This document shows positions 1-12,089 of a DNA stretch of 64,000 nucleotides, in pieces. Source of the DNA: Phorcus lineatus (Eukaryota > Mollusca > Gastropoda > Trochida > Trochidae); NCBI GenBank assembly GCA_921293015.1, contig OV121086.1:27390254-27454253 (forward strand). The letters run 5' to 3'. The translations under genes and the position numbers were made by a program. The notes under the pieces are model-generated. The model did no database searches and was not told the origin of the DNA. It worked only from the letters and a program-made list of their open reading frames with translations. Position 1 is the first letter of the stretch. Each line of letters begins with the position of its first letter.

Positions 1-860
1 AGCAAACACGTTTACCAACACGTTTAGCAACTTCTCTAGGTAGTCAGTTTAGAAGAGATCTCAAGGGTGTTTTTTTGGTTGCAGACAGAGCAACAGGTTA
101 ATTAGGATACAGAATTGGTTTGTTACACGAGGAGTAGAAAAGCTTGTCTGGATAACAAGTTCTCTGTAATGATCAAACATCTCACGGGTGGGCATTGGGT
201 TGCTGACAGACAGTGTAACAATTGAATTAGGATCAAGAATTGGTTAGTAACACACAAGGCATACATAATCTGATTTCGAAAAAGATAAGTGGTTTTTTAC
301 CTAAAGGGCATACAGTGGAATATGCTTGGTAGCTAGTTTTTTTTCTAGATAACAAGTTCGCTATTATGATCAAACATCTCACGCGCGTTCAACAGTGCAA
401 CAGTTAAATTCGGATCAAGAATTGGTTTGTTATGCATAGGGCAAACATAAGTTTAAAACTTTAAAGACAAGATTTTATGATGTGGTGTTAATTGGGCTTC
501 AAATATTAAAAAAATTAAATCAAGGATGTGTTTGTTACAGATTGGGTATACGAAAGTCACTAAGGCAATAACCATTTCCCAGTCAGTTCTCTATTAAGAT
601 CAAACATCACAGGGGTGTTCATGGGACAGATAAAATTTAGATTGAGATCAAGAATTGATGTGTCACACAGGGCATATAGAAGCTGAATACTTAAAAAGCA
701 TGTCTTCTGGATAACAACTTATCTAGTTTGATCAAACATCTCCCCAGTACTCATTGGGCTGCAAACAGTTAAATTCGGATCAGGAATTGGCTTGTTGCAA
801 TTGGACATGCAGGAAGTAGAACACTTAAAAGAGGTTCTCTTCTATGATCACAAAGTACCA
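1..860. repeat. Degenerate tandem array, four to five units
   Basis: Recurring blocks share the order 'ggataacaa', 'gatcaaacatctc', a G-rich 'gggtgttcattggg' segment, 'acagttaaattcggatcaag' and 'aattggtttgtta'. The 'gatcaaacat' block recurs near 171, 368, 598 and 729, with a more diverged copy near 52. Spacing is uneven (about 120 to 230 bp), so the units have diverged and carry insertions. The left end is cut by the window edge. No coding frame runs through the array. I do not recognise the family. Confidence 0.7.
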
Positions 861-2389
861 TTTGGAGCACACGATGACAACTCCACCTAGAATGTTACCA
901 CGTACTGCGATGCGTTACAGAAGATATCATTTTTCATAAATGATTTTTTTTCTGCTATGGTAACGTCATCAATAGGAAACTGCTCAAAAACTAATTATTT
1001 TCGATTCCATGCTGGGGAGCGTCCTTTCGATCCAATCTCCCTGATCTATCCACTCTCTTTTGGATGATTTTCATTCACGTGATTGAAAAATTAAATATTG
1101 CTGAAAGCACGTTAAACCTTAAGTCACTCACTCACTCACTCTAGCCCTAAACTTAACTTTGGAAAAGCAATTATGGATTCGGGATGTTCATCTGAAATTG
1201 GAATTGCCAGTGGTTACTTTCCATTATTTGAAAAAAAATCCTTTTTAAAAGTATTTTATAAGAGACTGTCAATCTTCACAACAAGTGTCACATCAAGTAA
1301 TTACCTTCAATTATCCTGAAATAATCTAACGCCAGTTGATGACATAGCATATAACATATTGCCCTCCTTTAAAATATGAATTTTATTACAAGGTACATTT
1401 ATGTGTGAATCTATAAGCGTTAAATGCTTCTCATTATTTCGACTTTTATGATAGCTTTTTAAAAACCATTTAACGATCTTCATTACCTTTTTCACATTTT
1501 TAACAATGTATACCTATTTCAGAAATTTCCTCAGCTCTTTTTAATCACTATTACGACATCAGTAGTCGCAACCTCACATCCCGTTTTCGAAGCTTTAAAT
1601 TGGATCACTCTGACGTCACCAGACAAGACGAGACTATCCGCGATGCATGACGGGATAGATTACATTACCTGATCGGGCCAGAGCAGTAAGACTATACGCT
1701 GGTCATTGTCCGAATGTGACCAAGCATACAAGGGGTGTTTTAGCACGCGAGTGACAAGACAGAAAAATAGTGTTCTTTTATACAATTGACAAGCGGAAGA
1801 ACCTAATCTTATTCCGTCAATCTGATTTTTCAGAACTAAACACCAGGATATAAATATTTAATCTATAGTGTCATGTTGAAATGAAGTGTTATCTTTCTCT
1901 CAAATGCCTATTAATGCGGACAATTTTTCAATGTCAAATTGAGGTATATTCTGTCATTATGCTCAAGAAAAGAAATTAAGGACCGTCCCAAAAGGTACTT
2001 CCTTAACATCATATGGCACATTGAATCAACTATAAGAATATTTCAGTATCGAAAACCGGGGTGGTCCTTAAATTATCTTGTTGAGTATATATAGTGAATA
2101 GAATTAACGTTCCTTTTGAATTGTTGAGGATTAGAATATTAAAGATATTCAGGAAAGATGGGGATCTCATTTAATGTAAGTGCTTTCAAGGATATCTTCT
2201 CAGTTGCAGATTTTGTTCTTGGAAATATGTAGTCGATTGATGCCGTTGGTTCTGGCGAATACTGCAAAGAACTCCTGCAGAAAATGTGATTCATAATATA
2301 ACATTTTTACTGGCTCTGTTGAAATGTTGTATTGAGTTGTCATATAAAAGGTAAGGTGATTTTGGGTTAAACGCCTCTCAAGAGAGCCT
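861..2389. other. Unassigned intergenic stretch
   Basis: AT-rich sequence with a short (ACTC)n run near 1124-1141. The open frames here (for example the minus-strand ones at 1307-1495 and 2200-2394) show no recognisable domain and are of a length expected by chance in this composition. Confidence 0.5.
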
Positions 2390-2572
2390 TTCACTTATAT
2401 TACGGATGCTGGTGATATTGCAGGGAGAAAGCCCGCAACACCATAGTGCGGTGAAGGCTGCGAGCATCGGCTTTAACTAGCGAACCATGGGTGGTACCGC
2501 ACCTAATTTCGGCGTAGCATTGCACCCAAACCTTAATTCAGGGTAAAATAGCTCCTTACTGCACACAAGTCA
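2390..2572 (-). mobile_element. tRNA-derived SINE, copy 1 (5'-truncated)
   Basis: Read on the minus strand this matches the body of the more complete copy at 40840-41142: the segments around 'ttgggtgcaatgctac', 'ggttcgcta', 'gatgctcgcag' and 'gttgcgggctttctccc' occur in the same order. The tRNA-like head with its A and B boxes is absent, so the copy is 5'-truncated or its head has decayed. Family membership rests on the shared body. The exact named family (for example a bivalve V-SINE) cannot be set without a search. Confidence 0.75.
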
Positions 2573-2604
2573 TATATATCAAAGACAATGTCAACGTGTC
2601 TAGG

Positions 2605-2605
<1 letters not shown>

Positions 2606-2662
<57 letters not shown>

Positions 2663-2680
2663 TTATTTATTTTTTTATTT
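2606..2680. repeat. (TA)n then (TTTA)n microsatellite
   Basis: About 52 bp of uninterrupted TA dinucleotides runs into several TTTA units and a T-rich tail. Confidence 0.95.
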
Positions 2681-3612
2681 CCTTTTTTTTTTGTCGTAAC
2701 AGTTTTATTGTAGGTGAGGCAGACACTGTAATGAACAATAAAATCATAAACTGATGAAAGACATTCTTGTGGTCATTATGTTGAATTAGGGCGACAAAAC
2801 TAAGAGAAGCAGTGAGACTATGCAATCTCATTAAATCAGTTTTTACCCAACATTTGTACCCAAAAACATTGAGATTCGTGTCTAGGTTTATGGTATCTTA
2901 CAGACGTTTCGCCCTAAAGCTGTCTTCATAAAAAGATGATTAGAAAGTTGCACGTGTAGTGTCGCATGGTTGTAACGTCGCACGAAACACAATATTTTGT
3001 CAATTAGTATTATCATCATGCTGCTCTCAACATATATCAAATGTCAAGAGTTTCTCATAAAAGATTTTTATTAGAAATTATACATTTCCCTCATATGTGT
3101 CATCTAGAAGAACACAATGTTACTAGAATGAAAATATGATACATACTCAGGAAATTATGAGGCTAAACAGCTATGAACTGAGAAGTTCAGCTGAAAGAAA
3201 AAGAAGCTTTTCAAAAATGGTCTAGACTTAATGAAAACTCTCTGAGGTTTTTTAAACTCATTTGTTCAAATTTCCTATTCAGTACTAATTTATGCTTAGC
3301 ATATTTTCATCAGGGGGTAAAACATCTCGTTACTTAACCTTAGAATAAGATGTCACATAAGCTGCGAAAACGTCTTTAGGCACTTTAGTGTGAAGAACTT
3401 CCATTAGTCATGAATGGATTCACGTATATCAACTGATCTTTGTTAATTTGTTTTAGAAATGTTTAAATTGTTGTTGAAAGAAATGTAATACAACAGTTTA
3501 CATTGGTATTATTTCTTGAGATCCATTTTCCTACAAACACTTTCAAAAGTGCCTTTAAAAGGTCATGATGTTTAATTTGTTACTCCCTACGATTTAACCG
3601 ATGAAGGTCAAA
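2681..3612. other. Unassigned intergenic stretch
   Basis: AT-rich sequence between a microsatellite and a LINE 3' end. No ORF or repeat that I recognise. Confidence 0.5.
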
Positions 3613-3744
3613 TTAAGTCAAGTAAGTTTATTCATTTTTGTAGGCCATAGGGCAATATATATGCCCATTAGCCGATGAAATAGTAAGACACTAGAGCAAA
3701 AACAGTAAAGGAGCCTTCTCTAGTCTATAACATGTTGGCAAGTC
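3613..3744 (-). mobile_element. LINE 3' end (UTR remnant)
   Basis: On the minus strand the segment ends with 'ggcctacaaaaatgaataaa' followed by 'cttacttgactt'. This is the same ending as the LINE fragment at 45180-45552 ('ggcctacaaacatgaataaa' then CTTGA repeats). Its inner part ('gacttgccaac...gaaggctccttta') also matches plus-strand sequence at about 9462-9505, so at least one further 3'UTR piece exists. No coding part remains here. Confidence 0.65.
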
Positions 3745-3756
3745 CATGGACTTGCC
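3737..3756. repeat. Perfect 20-bp palindrome
   Basis: GGCAAGTCCATGGACTTGCC equals its own reverse complement. A further partial copy ('gcatggacttgcc') follows at 3759-3771. It sits at the internal edge of the LINE 3' remnant and may be a small rearrangement at that junction. Confidence 0.9.
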
Positions 3757-5071
3757 ATGCATGGACTTGCCATGTGATTCGAGACTCCAGTTTATCTTAT
3801 ACCAAATATTTAAACTAAATTTCAGTCACAAACCTTTATCGGCATTATATGTAAGTCTAGATTAATCCATACGCCAAACCATTATGAATGTTAACAATAA
3901 TGCTAATATCGAGAGAATCTTGTTTTATATAAAAATACATCAATGCGGTTGAGATTCCAGAGTTAGTTATACAGAACTACTTCTGATTTGACCAGTAGAC
4001 AGTGGTATAGTTTCAAGACAGAACAAAGGTTGAGAAATAAATGGTTAAACAGGAGATCGCTACTTCACTGAAATAAATCATCCCCATATTTCATACTCTT
4101 TCATATTTCTTGTAGACCTTTAGAATTTTAAGAAAAGGGAGCCTTAAGATAACCAAATTCTGAGAAGTATAAGATTAATTTCCAGATCCCAAATTTCAAA
4201 TCATTTTTATCATCAAGACCTTTTTTCCCCATTATATCAACGTAAGTCTATCTCTGCCATTATCATGTTTAGAACACGTATTTTAATAAAAGCAGAAACT
4301 ATAAAAATATATGAATTTACATCTGTCATGATAAAAATCTACACATGGAGTATATTCAACATTATTTTTGGACTTAATGAGTTTTTGGTCTGCATTGCTT
4401 TCAACATTGGACGCTATCAACCTTCGCCTAAAGGCACATGAACTCAAATATCCTAAATTTATTACGGGTTGACATCCACGAGAATATGAATACAGAAAGG
4501 TTATTCAAGCCCAAGGGCTTTTATCGTCATTTGAGACTTAATTTCCATATGAGATGTTGAATGGGCAAATTTCTGATGTGATTAAATCTCACTTTTATCT
4601 GATTTTGCTTATAATAGTTGAGGCGTAAATAGAAGTGGCTATCATCAGGTTTGTTCGCTCTCAAAACCTATCCTTATTTTTGTAAGAGATGTAAATAGAA
4701 TAACATTTTGCCGATAAGTTCTTATTGTTTATGCATTTGTTAATAAAATCAAAATATTTAATTCCAAATTGTATTTGTTTTAAATTCTAAAGAACATTTT
4801 CGGAAAAGATAAGAGGAATTGTCGCTTTAACCAAAATGGTAATATTGGTAGACGTATTATTCTATTCAATGAGTTAAGTTTATTCTCAAAGATTAATACT
4901 TATGCAGTAAGTAACGTGTATATTTCTGTGACCGAACGCCTTAAAATTTAGATATTCTGCGGAAATAAGAAATATATTATATGTAGGCAAATTAGGTAAA
5001 TAAACTAAGATCGAGTTTTCGTAAATGAAGTATAATTGTTTATATTTCAAACAATAAATTGGTATTAGCAC
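3757..5071. other. Unassigned intergenic stretch
   Basis: AT-rich with no repeat or coding region that I can support. The minus-strand frame at 4886-5089 has no recognisable domain. Confidence 0.5.
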
Positions 5072-5311
5072 ATGTGCACTTTTAAACACCGTTTAGTTAA
5101 TGGTAAAATCATCAGCAATAGTACAAAAAAGTGTGATTTCGATTCCTGCCAGAAAATGTTAGGAACATGTACTATTGTAGATAGTTCCATCCCAAAACCG
5201 TGTTGTGTTTTTGAATGCCAAAGTGAAATAGATATTAGCACGATACTTTCGTGTGATCACGGATACTTTCAATTGAGATTTAAGACATTAACAATGTCAA
5301 TATTTTTTTAA
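5072..5311 (+). CDS. Candidate terminal exon, small cysteine-rich protein
   Basis: The 79-residue open frame has closely spaced cysteines at positions 2, 21, 26, 33, 44, 45, 49 and 60, with an N-G pair at 10-11 and a 'PCCVFEC' block. This spacing is like small secreted, disulfide-rich extracellular modules (the end of a single-VWC-type domain is one possibility), but no family is assigned. An acceptor-like 'ttggtattag' ends just upstream near 5068, so the frame may be the 3' part of a spliced gene whose earlier exons were not found. A polyadenylation signal AATAAA lies at 5334-5339, 23 bases after the stop, which supports a terminal exon. No signal peptide is visible in this piece. A chance frame remains possible. 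Confidence 0.3.
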   Translation: MCTFKHRLVNGKIISNSTKKCDFDSCQKMLGTCTIVDSSIPKPCCVFECQSEIDISTILSCDHGYFQLRFKTLTMSIFF

Positions 5312-5333
5312 TGTTTGGCAAAAACCACGTATG

Positions 5334-5339
5334 AATAAA
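5334..5339 (+). terminator. Polyadenylation signal AATAAA
   Basis: Canonical hexamer 23 bases after the stop of the candidate cysteine-rich exon. In AT-rich DNA the hexamer is common, so this only supports the exon in combination. Confidence 0.3.
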
Positions 5340-5575
5340 CTATAACCATCTTACTCAAATGGCATCATGCTCTCCTCTTCTTCAGAAAACCGGTTCTGAT
5401 TATCACAAACCATTAAATTGTACATGATCTCATTACTAAAGTCCAAATGATCTCAGTCGACAAATAAACTACTTTGAATTGTGAAATATAAAAAAAGACT
5501 TGTAATTCAAAGATTATACATTGTCGGTGCAGAGGCACTGGCAAAATCAATACTGAAAATAGGTTAGTGTGTTTG

Positions 5576-5588
5576 GTTGCTAGGTAAC
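5576..5588. promoter_or_regulatory. X-box-like (RFX) motif
   Basis: GTTGCTAGGTAAC is an imperfect palindrome that fits the RFX X-box pattern of two half-sites separated by one base. RFX sites are known upstream of cilium genes in animals. No adjacent gene is identified, so function is inference. Confidence 0.4.
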
Positions 5589-6179
5589 AGCGCCATTTTT
5601 CATCACGTAATGCTATATAATACGTAAGACAATTAATGGATATTGTCTGGAATACAATATTCTGTATTGGTCGACAATTGAATTCCCTTTATCCATCAAC
5701 CGGTTCGCTACATGTAACTAGATTTCTGTTAAGAAGAAGGATCTTTGACTGCATCCTTTAAAATTCAGTTAGTCAAAGTGGATTGATAATTCAACATGGG
5801 AAATTCATTTCAGATATCGTGAGAGAGCTTTTATTGAAGAACCGAGACAGCAACTGATCAATTAATCCAGTATCGTATATATGTGAATAATATCAATATT
5901 TCGAGCACTACCGATAAGAACGATGTAGTTATATCACTTTTAATATATCAAAGCGGTCATTTGGTTCAGTAAACATTCTTTATCAACACGGTAAATGATT
6001 TCGAGTTGAAATGTTAAAAACACGCGAGGAATTGGCAAAGTAGAGTTTATTGTCAAAGGAACGGGTTTTTAGTTATCTTACAACCTAAATCCTTTCCTGT
6101 TTCATTCCTCTTATGTTTGGAAAATAAAGTTTACACATACGTTTTATAAGTAGATTTATATTATTGTAATACACTATTA
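5589..6179. other. Unassigned intergenic stretch
   Basis: No coding region or repeat recognised. Confidence 0.5.
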
Positions 6180-6268
6180 ACAATTATGTGCAGGGATTTT
6201 TGTTACCCCTGAATTGTCTGTATTTTGGGCCAAAGGCCTTTTACTGAATAAATCTGTCTGTCTGTCTA
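6180..6268 (+). mobile_element. LINE 3' tail with (TCTG)n
   Basis: The stretch 'gtattttgggccaaaggcct' is followed by an AATAAA and a short TCTG repeat. This is the form of 3' end often left by CR1/L2-like LINEs in molluscs: a small UTR hairpin-forming block, a polyadenylation hexamer and a short tandem terminus. Only the tail remains. Confidence 0.55.
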
Positions 6269-7125
6269 TAAGTAGATTTTGCGTGTTGTGATCGATAGAC
6301 ATCAACATGCAACTTACCTGATAAACGCACTTGACAAATATATATTTTTGCAAGTTCTTAGAATCATTATTGTTACATGTTAATGGTCAATTTAGACTTG
6401 TGGCTGTAAGAGTTTTTCTTCGTTCTTGATAATCCTGTGCACGTTGTTTGTGATGTTTGTAAAGTTGGTGATACTGATGATTGTGATATTGGCCTATCAT
6501 TCATAATATTTAGAATCTATGACGTTTACTTTGAACAGGACTATAAGTTGTATCCTTGTCGCCTATGATGAGGTTTCCGTGAGGTTGGTTGGGACTCTTC
6601 TTAAAACCACAAAGACATCAAATGTCCATACTGAATTTCTTAGCTTAGATAAGATTTTTAATCCTAGAAAACTCACAGAGATGTACTGTTATTAATAAAA
6701 CAACATATACAATGATATTCTTTCCTCGCATTTTGTTAGTTACAAACATTGTGTCATAAAAATATCTAAAAGGCAAAAATTAAAAGCAGAAGAGCTTGGA
6801 AAAAGTACCGTTGGTACTCGAGAGGGTGCGTTCCGGTACCTTCAACCCTTCTAAAGCTTTGTAAAGTTGATTTCATTTCGCCAAAACCACCATTCACGAA
6901 GGGTTATTAAAAACATACCCGCAAATTATGAGAAGTTATGGACAAGCAAACAAATTGAAATGTGAATTTCGAAAATTTGTAGAGAACAGACAGCTCACAG
7001 TCGGGGTGTATCTTGGATACCATATTCACCCATTTTGCTTTTGACAAACAATCGCGGAGAAATGTGTCAATATATGGTATTTAACTTTAATAAGTTTTTA
7101 AAAAGAAGAAGGTTTTAAATTTGTT
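6269..7125. other. Unassigned intergenic stretch
   Basis: No coding region or repeat recognised. Confidence 0.5.
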
Positions 7126-7338
7126 TTAATGCTTTGCTTGAGCCTGGGGTAAGTAATCGACCAGGCCCATCGCGTAGTTAGATAAGAGTTTCTCGGGCAA
7201 GGCCTCGCGACTTAACATCATAACCGCCCGGGTGCAGTCATTCATTACTTCATACTGTAGTGTTTTCTCCGCAGTTAATGTTTCGTAGTGTCGATGTAAA
7301 CTCTTGCTTTGGTTTAGCCTTGATAAAATATTTTGCAT
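7126..7338 (-). CDS. Hypothetical short ORF or exon
   Basis: A 70-residue frame begins MQNILSRLNQSKSLHRHYET and ends at a stop at 7126. It stands out because its codons include many G/C-ending ones (GCG, CGC, GCC, CCC, CTG) while the surrounding DNA is AT-rich, and because it reads as an ordinary soluble, partly helical, mixed-charge peptide. An acceptor-like 'attgtaatcag' lies just upstream on the minus strand. I recognise no family, catalytic motif, signal peptide or membrane segment. It could be one exon of a host gene, a fragment of a mobile element, or chance. Confidence 0.25.
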   Translation of the reverse strand: MQNILSRLNQSKSLHRHYETLTAEKTLQYEVMNDCTRAVMMLSREALPEKLLSNYAMGLVDYLPQAQAKH

Positions 7339-8260
7339 AACGTTCTCTGATTACAATAATTGATCTCTAATCCTCATTTAGCAATCTTAAAAATTTTCAT
7401 GGAAAGGTGGAATAATGAAGCTGTCAAGCTGTCAATATTTCATAGACAAACTTTTAATCCTCCCACGGATTACGACCCGACTTATTTCCAGCAGAAACCA
7501 TGAAACAGGGCATATATTTACCTTAACTGAAACAGACTATAGTAAAACTTTCCTCCTATGGGGAAATACCATGCCAACCGCCCAAACCCGTGTAGATTTC
7601 TATACCTGTCGCGAGTGATTGATAGCAATGGGCAACTAGGTCAGATTGTATCTGAAGTAGTGGAGTAGCTAACTGGAGATGTAAATACATGCAAATAGAT
7701 CCTTACGTCTGAACATGCTCTTTCTTCGTTTAAAATCAAATAGGCCTTAAAAATTAGATAAACTTTGAAAATGTATTTTTGTCTTAATATCTTATGGAAT
7801 TGCGCACTTGCCAAAGTTCTTATGCCAAGAATCCATAAAATTTAAATAACTTCATTTCATGCTAGTACAATCAAAGACGTTTATAATACAGGTCCTTGGT
7901 ATATAATCATATCATCTGAATCAGAAGATTGTCTTTAGTTTGTTTAATACATGTAGGTACTAGGTATGTTCACATAAATACGCATGAACACAGAGTGATA
8001 TCCGAGTTTTAACTTAAAGGGCCTCCTAACTGGTTTTATTACCATAGTTAACAATACGTTTTAACTGTATGATAGACCAATAGACTTTTTAAGGAAGCCA
8101 AAATCTCATTAAGGGTTATAGGAATAATCAGACTTTCAAATATAGTAATACATTTTATGTAACAACTTTTGAAAGATAAATTGAGTCAAAAGTAATTACA
8201 CAAATGATATAAAGTTAAGTATCTACTTTCACATAAACGCAAATATTTCAGTATTTAATT
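7339..8260. other. Unassigned intergenic stretch
   Basis: No coding region or repeat recognised. The plus-strand frame at 7415-7618 has no recognisable features. Confidence 0.5.
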
Positions 8261-8496
8261 GAATTCATAGTACGATATTGTTCATGAGAATAGCAATACG
8301 TTGATGAGATATATGAGAATGTGGATAAAGAGAGAGATCTATTAAGGTTTATTGAAAATATAGAGACTAACATAGGTTGAATTAATAGTAAATACGATGC
8401 TGCTATTGAGAATAGCTGATTAGTTGATGAGATATCTTAGAATATGGAAAGAAAGAGATATCTATTGAGATTTATTGAAAATCGGTGTTAACATAC
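8261..8496. repeat. Imperfect tandem duplication, about 118-bp unit
   Basis: Two adjacent copies (8261-8378 and 8379-8496) share 'gaattNatagta', 'attgNNcatgagaatag'-like, 'gttgatgagatat', 'agaatNtgga', 'agagatNtctatt' and 'tttattgaaaat' blocks in the same order. A weaker third trace, 'cagttgatgaaatatc', follows near 8578. Confidence 0.75.
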
Positions 8497-9249
8497 GAAT
8501 TACGCCTAAAAGTTTAGGGTTCTATTAACATTGATTACATTGAGGTTTTTAAAAATATTTTCATGTTCTTTATCATTCAGTTGATGAAATATCAACTACT
8601 GACGAGGATATCATTATACTGCGTCAACAAAAGGTTAACTAAAATTATTTCCTGTTTCACATATTTAGTTTGAATTCAAAGTAGATCCTTGAACCTATGG
8701 AAAGTTACCAGGAATTTTTCAAACGGGGAAGGAAATTGTGATTTACAAATTATCAGGAACTATCTACAAATGAACTCCAAACTTGTTACTGTTACATTTT
8801 ATTGTTAACAAAGTTCTTCAGAAAACCAAAATGTTAGAGAACAATAAACAAATAACGATAGATGGTGAAGAGTTATCTTATTTTCTATTCTTAATGGCAG
8901 TACAATGTAGTTTTCTGATAACTGAAAAAATTAAAGCAAGAATCTAACCTGCGTTTTTACAACGTCACAAAAAGATCCCAAATGTTACTATAAATAGATA
9001 CACTTCAGGAAAACTTTACATGATGACATGAAGGGTCCGTTTTTAATTTCGTCTCCACTCCAAATCACAAGAAACCCTATACGTCAAGCCATGTCTTATC
9101 TAAACGAGTAAAGCGACAGGCTCGTATATCACGGGCGTGTTCGTTTCTCATCTACTTGCCACTCTCAAAGGCGTACTGCCCGAAACTGTCCTCGGAGTTA
9201 TGTTTATATTTTCCCCTTTATTCTACATTCTACGATCTCATTGCTAAAA
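8497..9249. other. Unassigned intergenic stretch
   Basis: No coding region or repeat recognised. Confidence 0.5.
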
Positions 9250-9790
9250 ACATTTACTCTAACCTAAATGTAATTTTCCTTTCATTCCCCCAACCATTAT
9301 TTCACCCTTTAAGTAGCCTACACTTCAGTCCCAGATCAATATTTCCCCTATACTTCACCCTTACTAAAGCCTACCTTTTAGACTAACGTATAGTCCCTTA
9401 AAAAAAGATTTCACTAAAAATGTATTGTTCAATATTTGGTATGAAATAATATAAAAAAGACTTGCCAACGTTTTCTAGACTTAAGAAGGCTCCTTTAATA
9501 TTTCGCCATAGGGTCTGGATGACAGACTACCTACCTTTCAGTCCAAAATAAATATTTTCATCTCCACTTCACCCTGGATATAGCCTTCCTTTCCGTGTCC
9601 TAATCGTTATTTTCATCCTCATTTCACCCTTGTTAAAACCTTCGTTCCAATTTTCTAATCAATATTTTCATTTTCGCTTCACCCTTGATTTAGCCTACCT
9701 TACTGCCCTAATCATAATTTCCTCTTTACTTTATCCTTGAAATAGTCCTCCCTTGATTTAGCCTACCTTAGTGGCCTAATGGCGGGACAA
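9250..9790. repeat. Degenerate minisatellite, about 55-60-bp unit, interrupted
   Basis: Units contain 'cctaatcaatattttcat', 'cNNcttcacccttg' and 'atttagcctacctt'. About six to seven copies are recognisable. The array is broken between roughly 9400 and 9525 by unrelated AT-rich sequence that includes a piece of the LINE 3' end also seen at 3613-3744 ('gacttgccaac', 'gaaggctccttta'). Confidence 0.7.
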
Positions 9791-10784
9791 GTTCCGATCT
9801 GATTTCAATGAGATTGACTCCTACATTGAAGAGTCAGTAGTTCGAAATTACTTTACTCGTGATATCTATGTATGAAGGAAATATGAGCACAAAATGCGAT
9901 AATGTAGAAATATATCCTTGCGATTATTTCAGATAAAGTGAAGTATTTACTCCCGTGTGGATCTGCTGTTGTCGATCACCCAGTCATACACGATCTCATA
10001 TATCATGACGATTTTATATGATAATTGCACATTTGTATATGATAATGATAATAGGTCTAGTTCTGATGTTCTAAATTCCACGATGAAATGTCTTTAATTA
10101 CGGTTAGATATAAAACTGAGCCTACATGTCTTTATGCTGCTCAGAAACGAAGACGCCCAAATGTCTGCCTTGCGGGTATAAAGTGTTTCTTTAGACCTCT
10201 TCTAAGCTACCACCTCGACTGGCATTTTGCCAAACAAGTGGTTATGAATACCCCGACCTGCAGGCAGCCTTGCGAATGTATATCTTCAAGGTCGAGGTCA
10301 AGGGTCACACGCATGCGCAATAGATATATGGATTTATATAATGTGCTTCCATTGTTTAGTAAATAAAGCAGTTTTGTCCTTATCAGATGTGTCAAGTTCA
10401 CGACAGAATAAGTAAGGCTGAAGTGAAGATTAGAATAGGACTATTTATCAGGTGTGAAGTCGCCATGGAATTTTTTTGTCATAGTATATGATTTGTTAAT
10501 AGATATAGGACATTCATTCTTTCAACTTTATCACAAATCACATTTCATGTTGTAGTAATCCATAAAACCATTCAGATGTAATGTTAAATGAAAAGTTATT
10601 GATTCCAGGTAAATGGCTTAATATTTGCATTTCCTTTAAAGGTTATTAGAACCCCCTTAAAAAGAATGCACGTTATGTTTCGTCTGAATATGACTTTATC
10701 ACAACGAACTACAGCGGCTAGTATATTACTGAACATACAAACATGTATCATTCAATACCTGAAATACCACAGTTCTAAATCTTT
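9791..10784. other. Unassigned stretch with possible regulatory motifs
   Basis: Mostly featureless. At 10289-10307 three adjacent nuclear-receptor-like half-sites occur (AGGTCG, AGGTCA, AGGGTCA), and an NRF1-like GCATGCGC follows at 10311-10318. The 92-residue frame at 10088-10366 covers them but has no recognisable domain. Confidence 0.35.
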
Positions 10785-11830
10785 CTACTACTACTCTTAC
10801 TACTTCTTCTGCTGCTACTATTACTACTAAAACTTCTACTACTACAACTACTACTACAACTTCTACTACCACAACTACTACTACTACTACTACTACTACA
10901 ACTTCTACTGCTACTATTACCACTACTATTACTACTTCAACTAAAACGTCAACTACTACAACTACCAGTACTACTACAACATTTACCACTACAACTACTA
11001 GTACTATTACTACAACGTCTACTACTACTATTATTACTACTACGACGTTTACTACAACTCCTAGTACTACTTCTACAACAACTACTACTACAGCTGCTAC
11101 TATTGATTCTGCTACTACTTCTACTGCTACTATTACCACTAATATTACTACTTCTACTAAACGTCTACTACTACAACTACCAGCACTACTACTACAACGT
11201 CTACTACAACTTCTAGTACTATAATACTGCTATTACTACTTATACTACTTTTACTGCCACTATTAACACTACTATTATTATTACTACTACTACAATGTCT
11301 ACTTCTAAAAGTACTGGTACTACTACTACAACGTCAACTACAACTACTATTAGTACTACATAGCTATTGTTACCACTACTTCTACTGCTACTTTTACCAC
11401 TACTATTACTACTACTTCTTCTACTACAACGTCTACTAATACTAGTATTACTATACTGCTATTACTACTACTACTTCTACTGCTGAAGTTACTACTACCA
11501 CCCCAACAAGTACTTCGTTCTCATCACTACTTATAATACCACTACTACTACTTTTACTAATAGTAGTACTAGTACTACCATCAATATAACCACTACAACC
11601 ACTAATTCATAAATACAACAACTACTTCTCTTACAACTAAATCATTACTATCTTCACTACCACTGCCACCACCTATAACAACACCACTACTGCGACCTTC
11701 CTATCACTACTACTAATACCACTGCTACTACCTTTATTGCTGCTACTATTGCCACTTCTGCATCTACTGCTACTTTTACCACTACTAAAACTACAAGCTA
11801 CTCTTACGACCACTAATTAATACTGCTTCT
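10785..11830. repeat. Long imperfect (ACT)n microsatellite
   Basis: About 1 kb of mainly ACT triplets with ATT, TCT, GCT, ACA and ACG variants and a few frame slips. Traces continue to about 11980. Long valine-rich (minus) and threonine-rich (plus) frames here are translations of the repeat, not genes. Confidence 0.97.
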
Positions 11831-12089
11831 ATCGCACACTATTTAACCCCACTACTGCTGCTTCTATCGATATTACTAGCGTGTACAGCTATTACTACTT
11901 TGTTGCTCATCCTTGCTTCGTTTTCTACTTCCGCTCATACTTTGTCAACTTGCTACTACTCTCATTACCATTTCTGACATGTACTTTACAATCGTAGTAC
12001 AAAACTGCTGACTGTCGGAGTTGATGAAGATAGCATCTAAAGGAAACCGTTTTTATTCATTAATTGATCACTGAAAAACTGTCAAAATC

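Noticed and set aside
10726-11139. 137-residue valine-rich minus-strand ORF
   Set aside because: It is the translation of the AGT-type triplet array; composition follows the repeat, with no independent coding signal.
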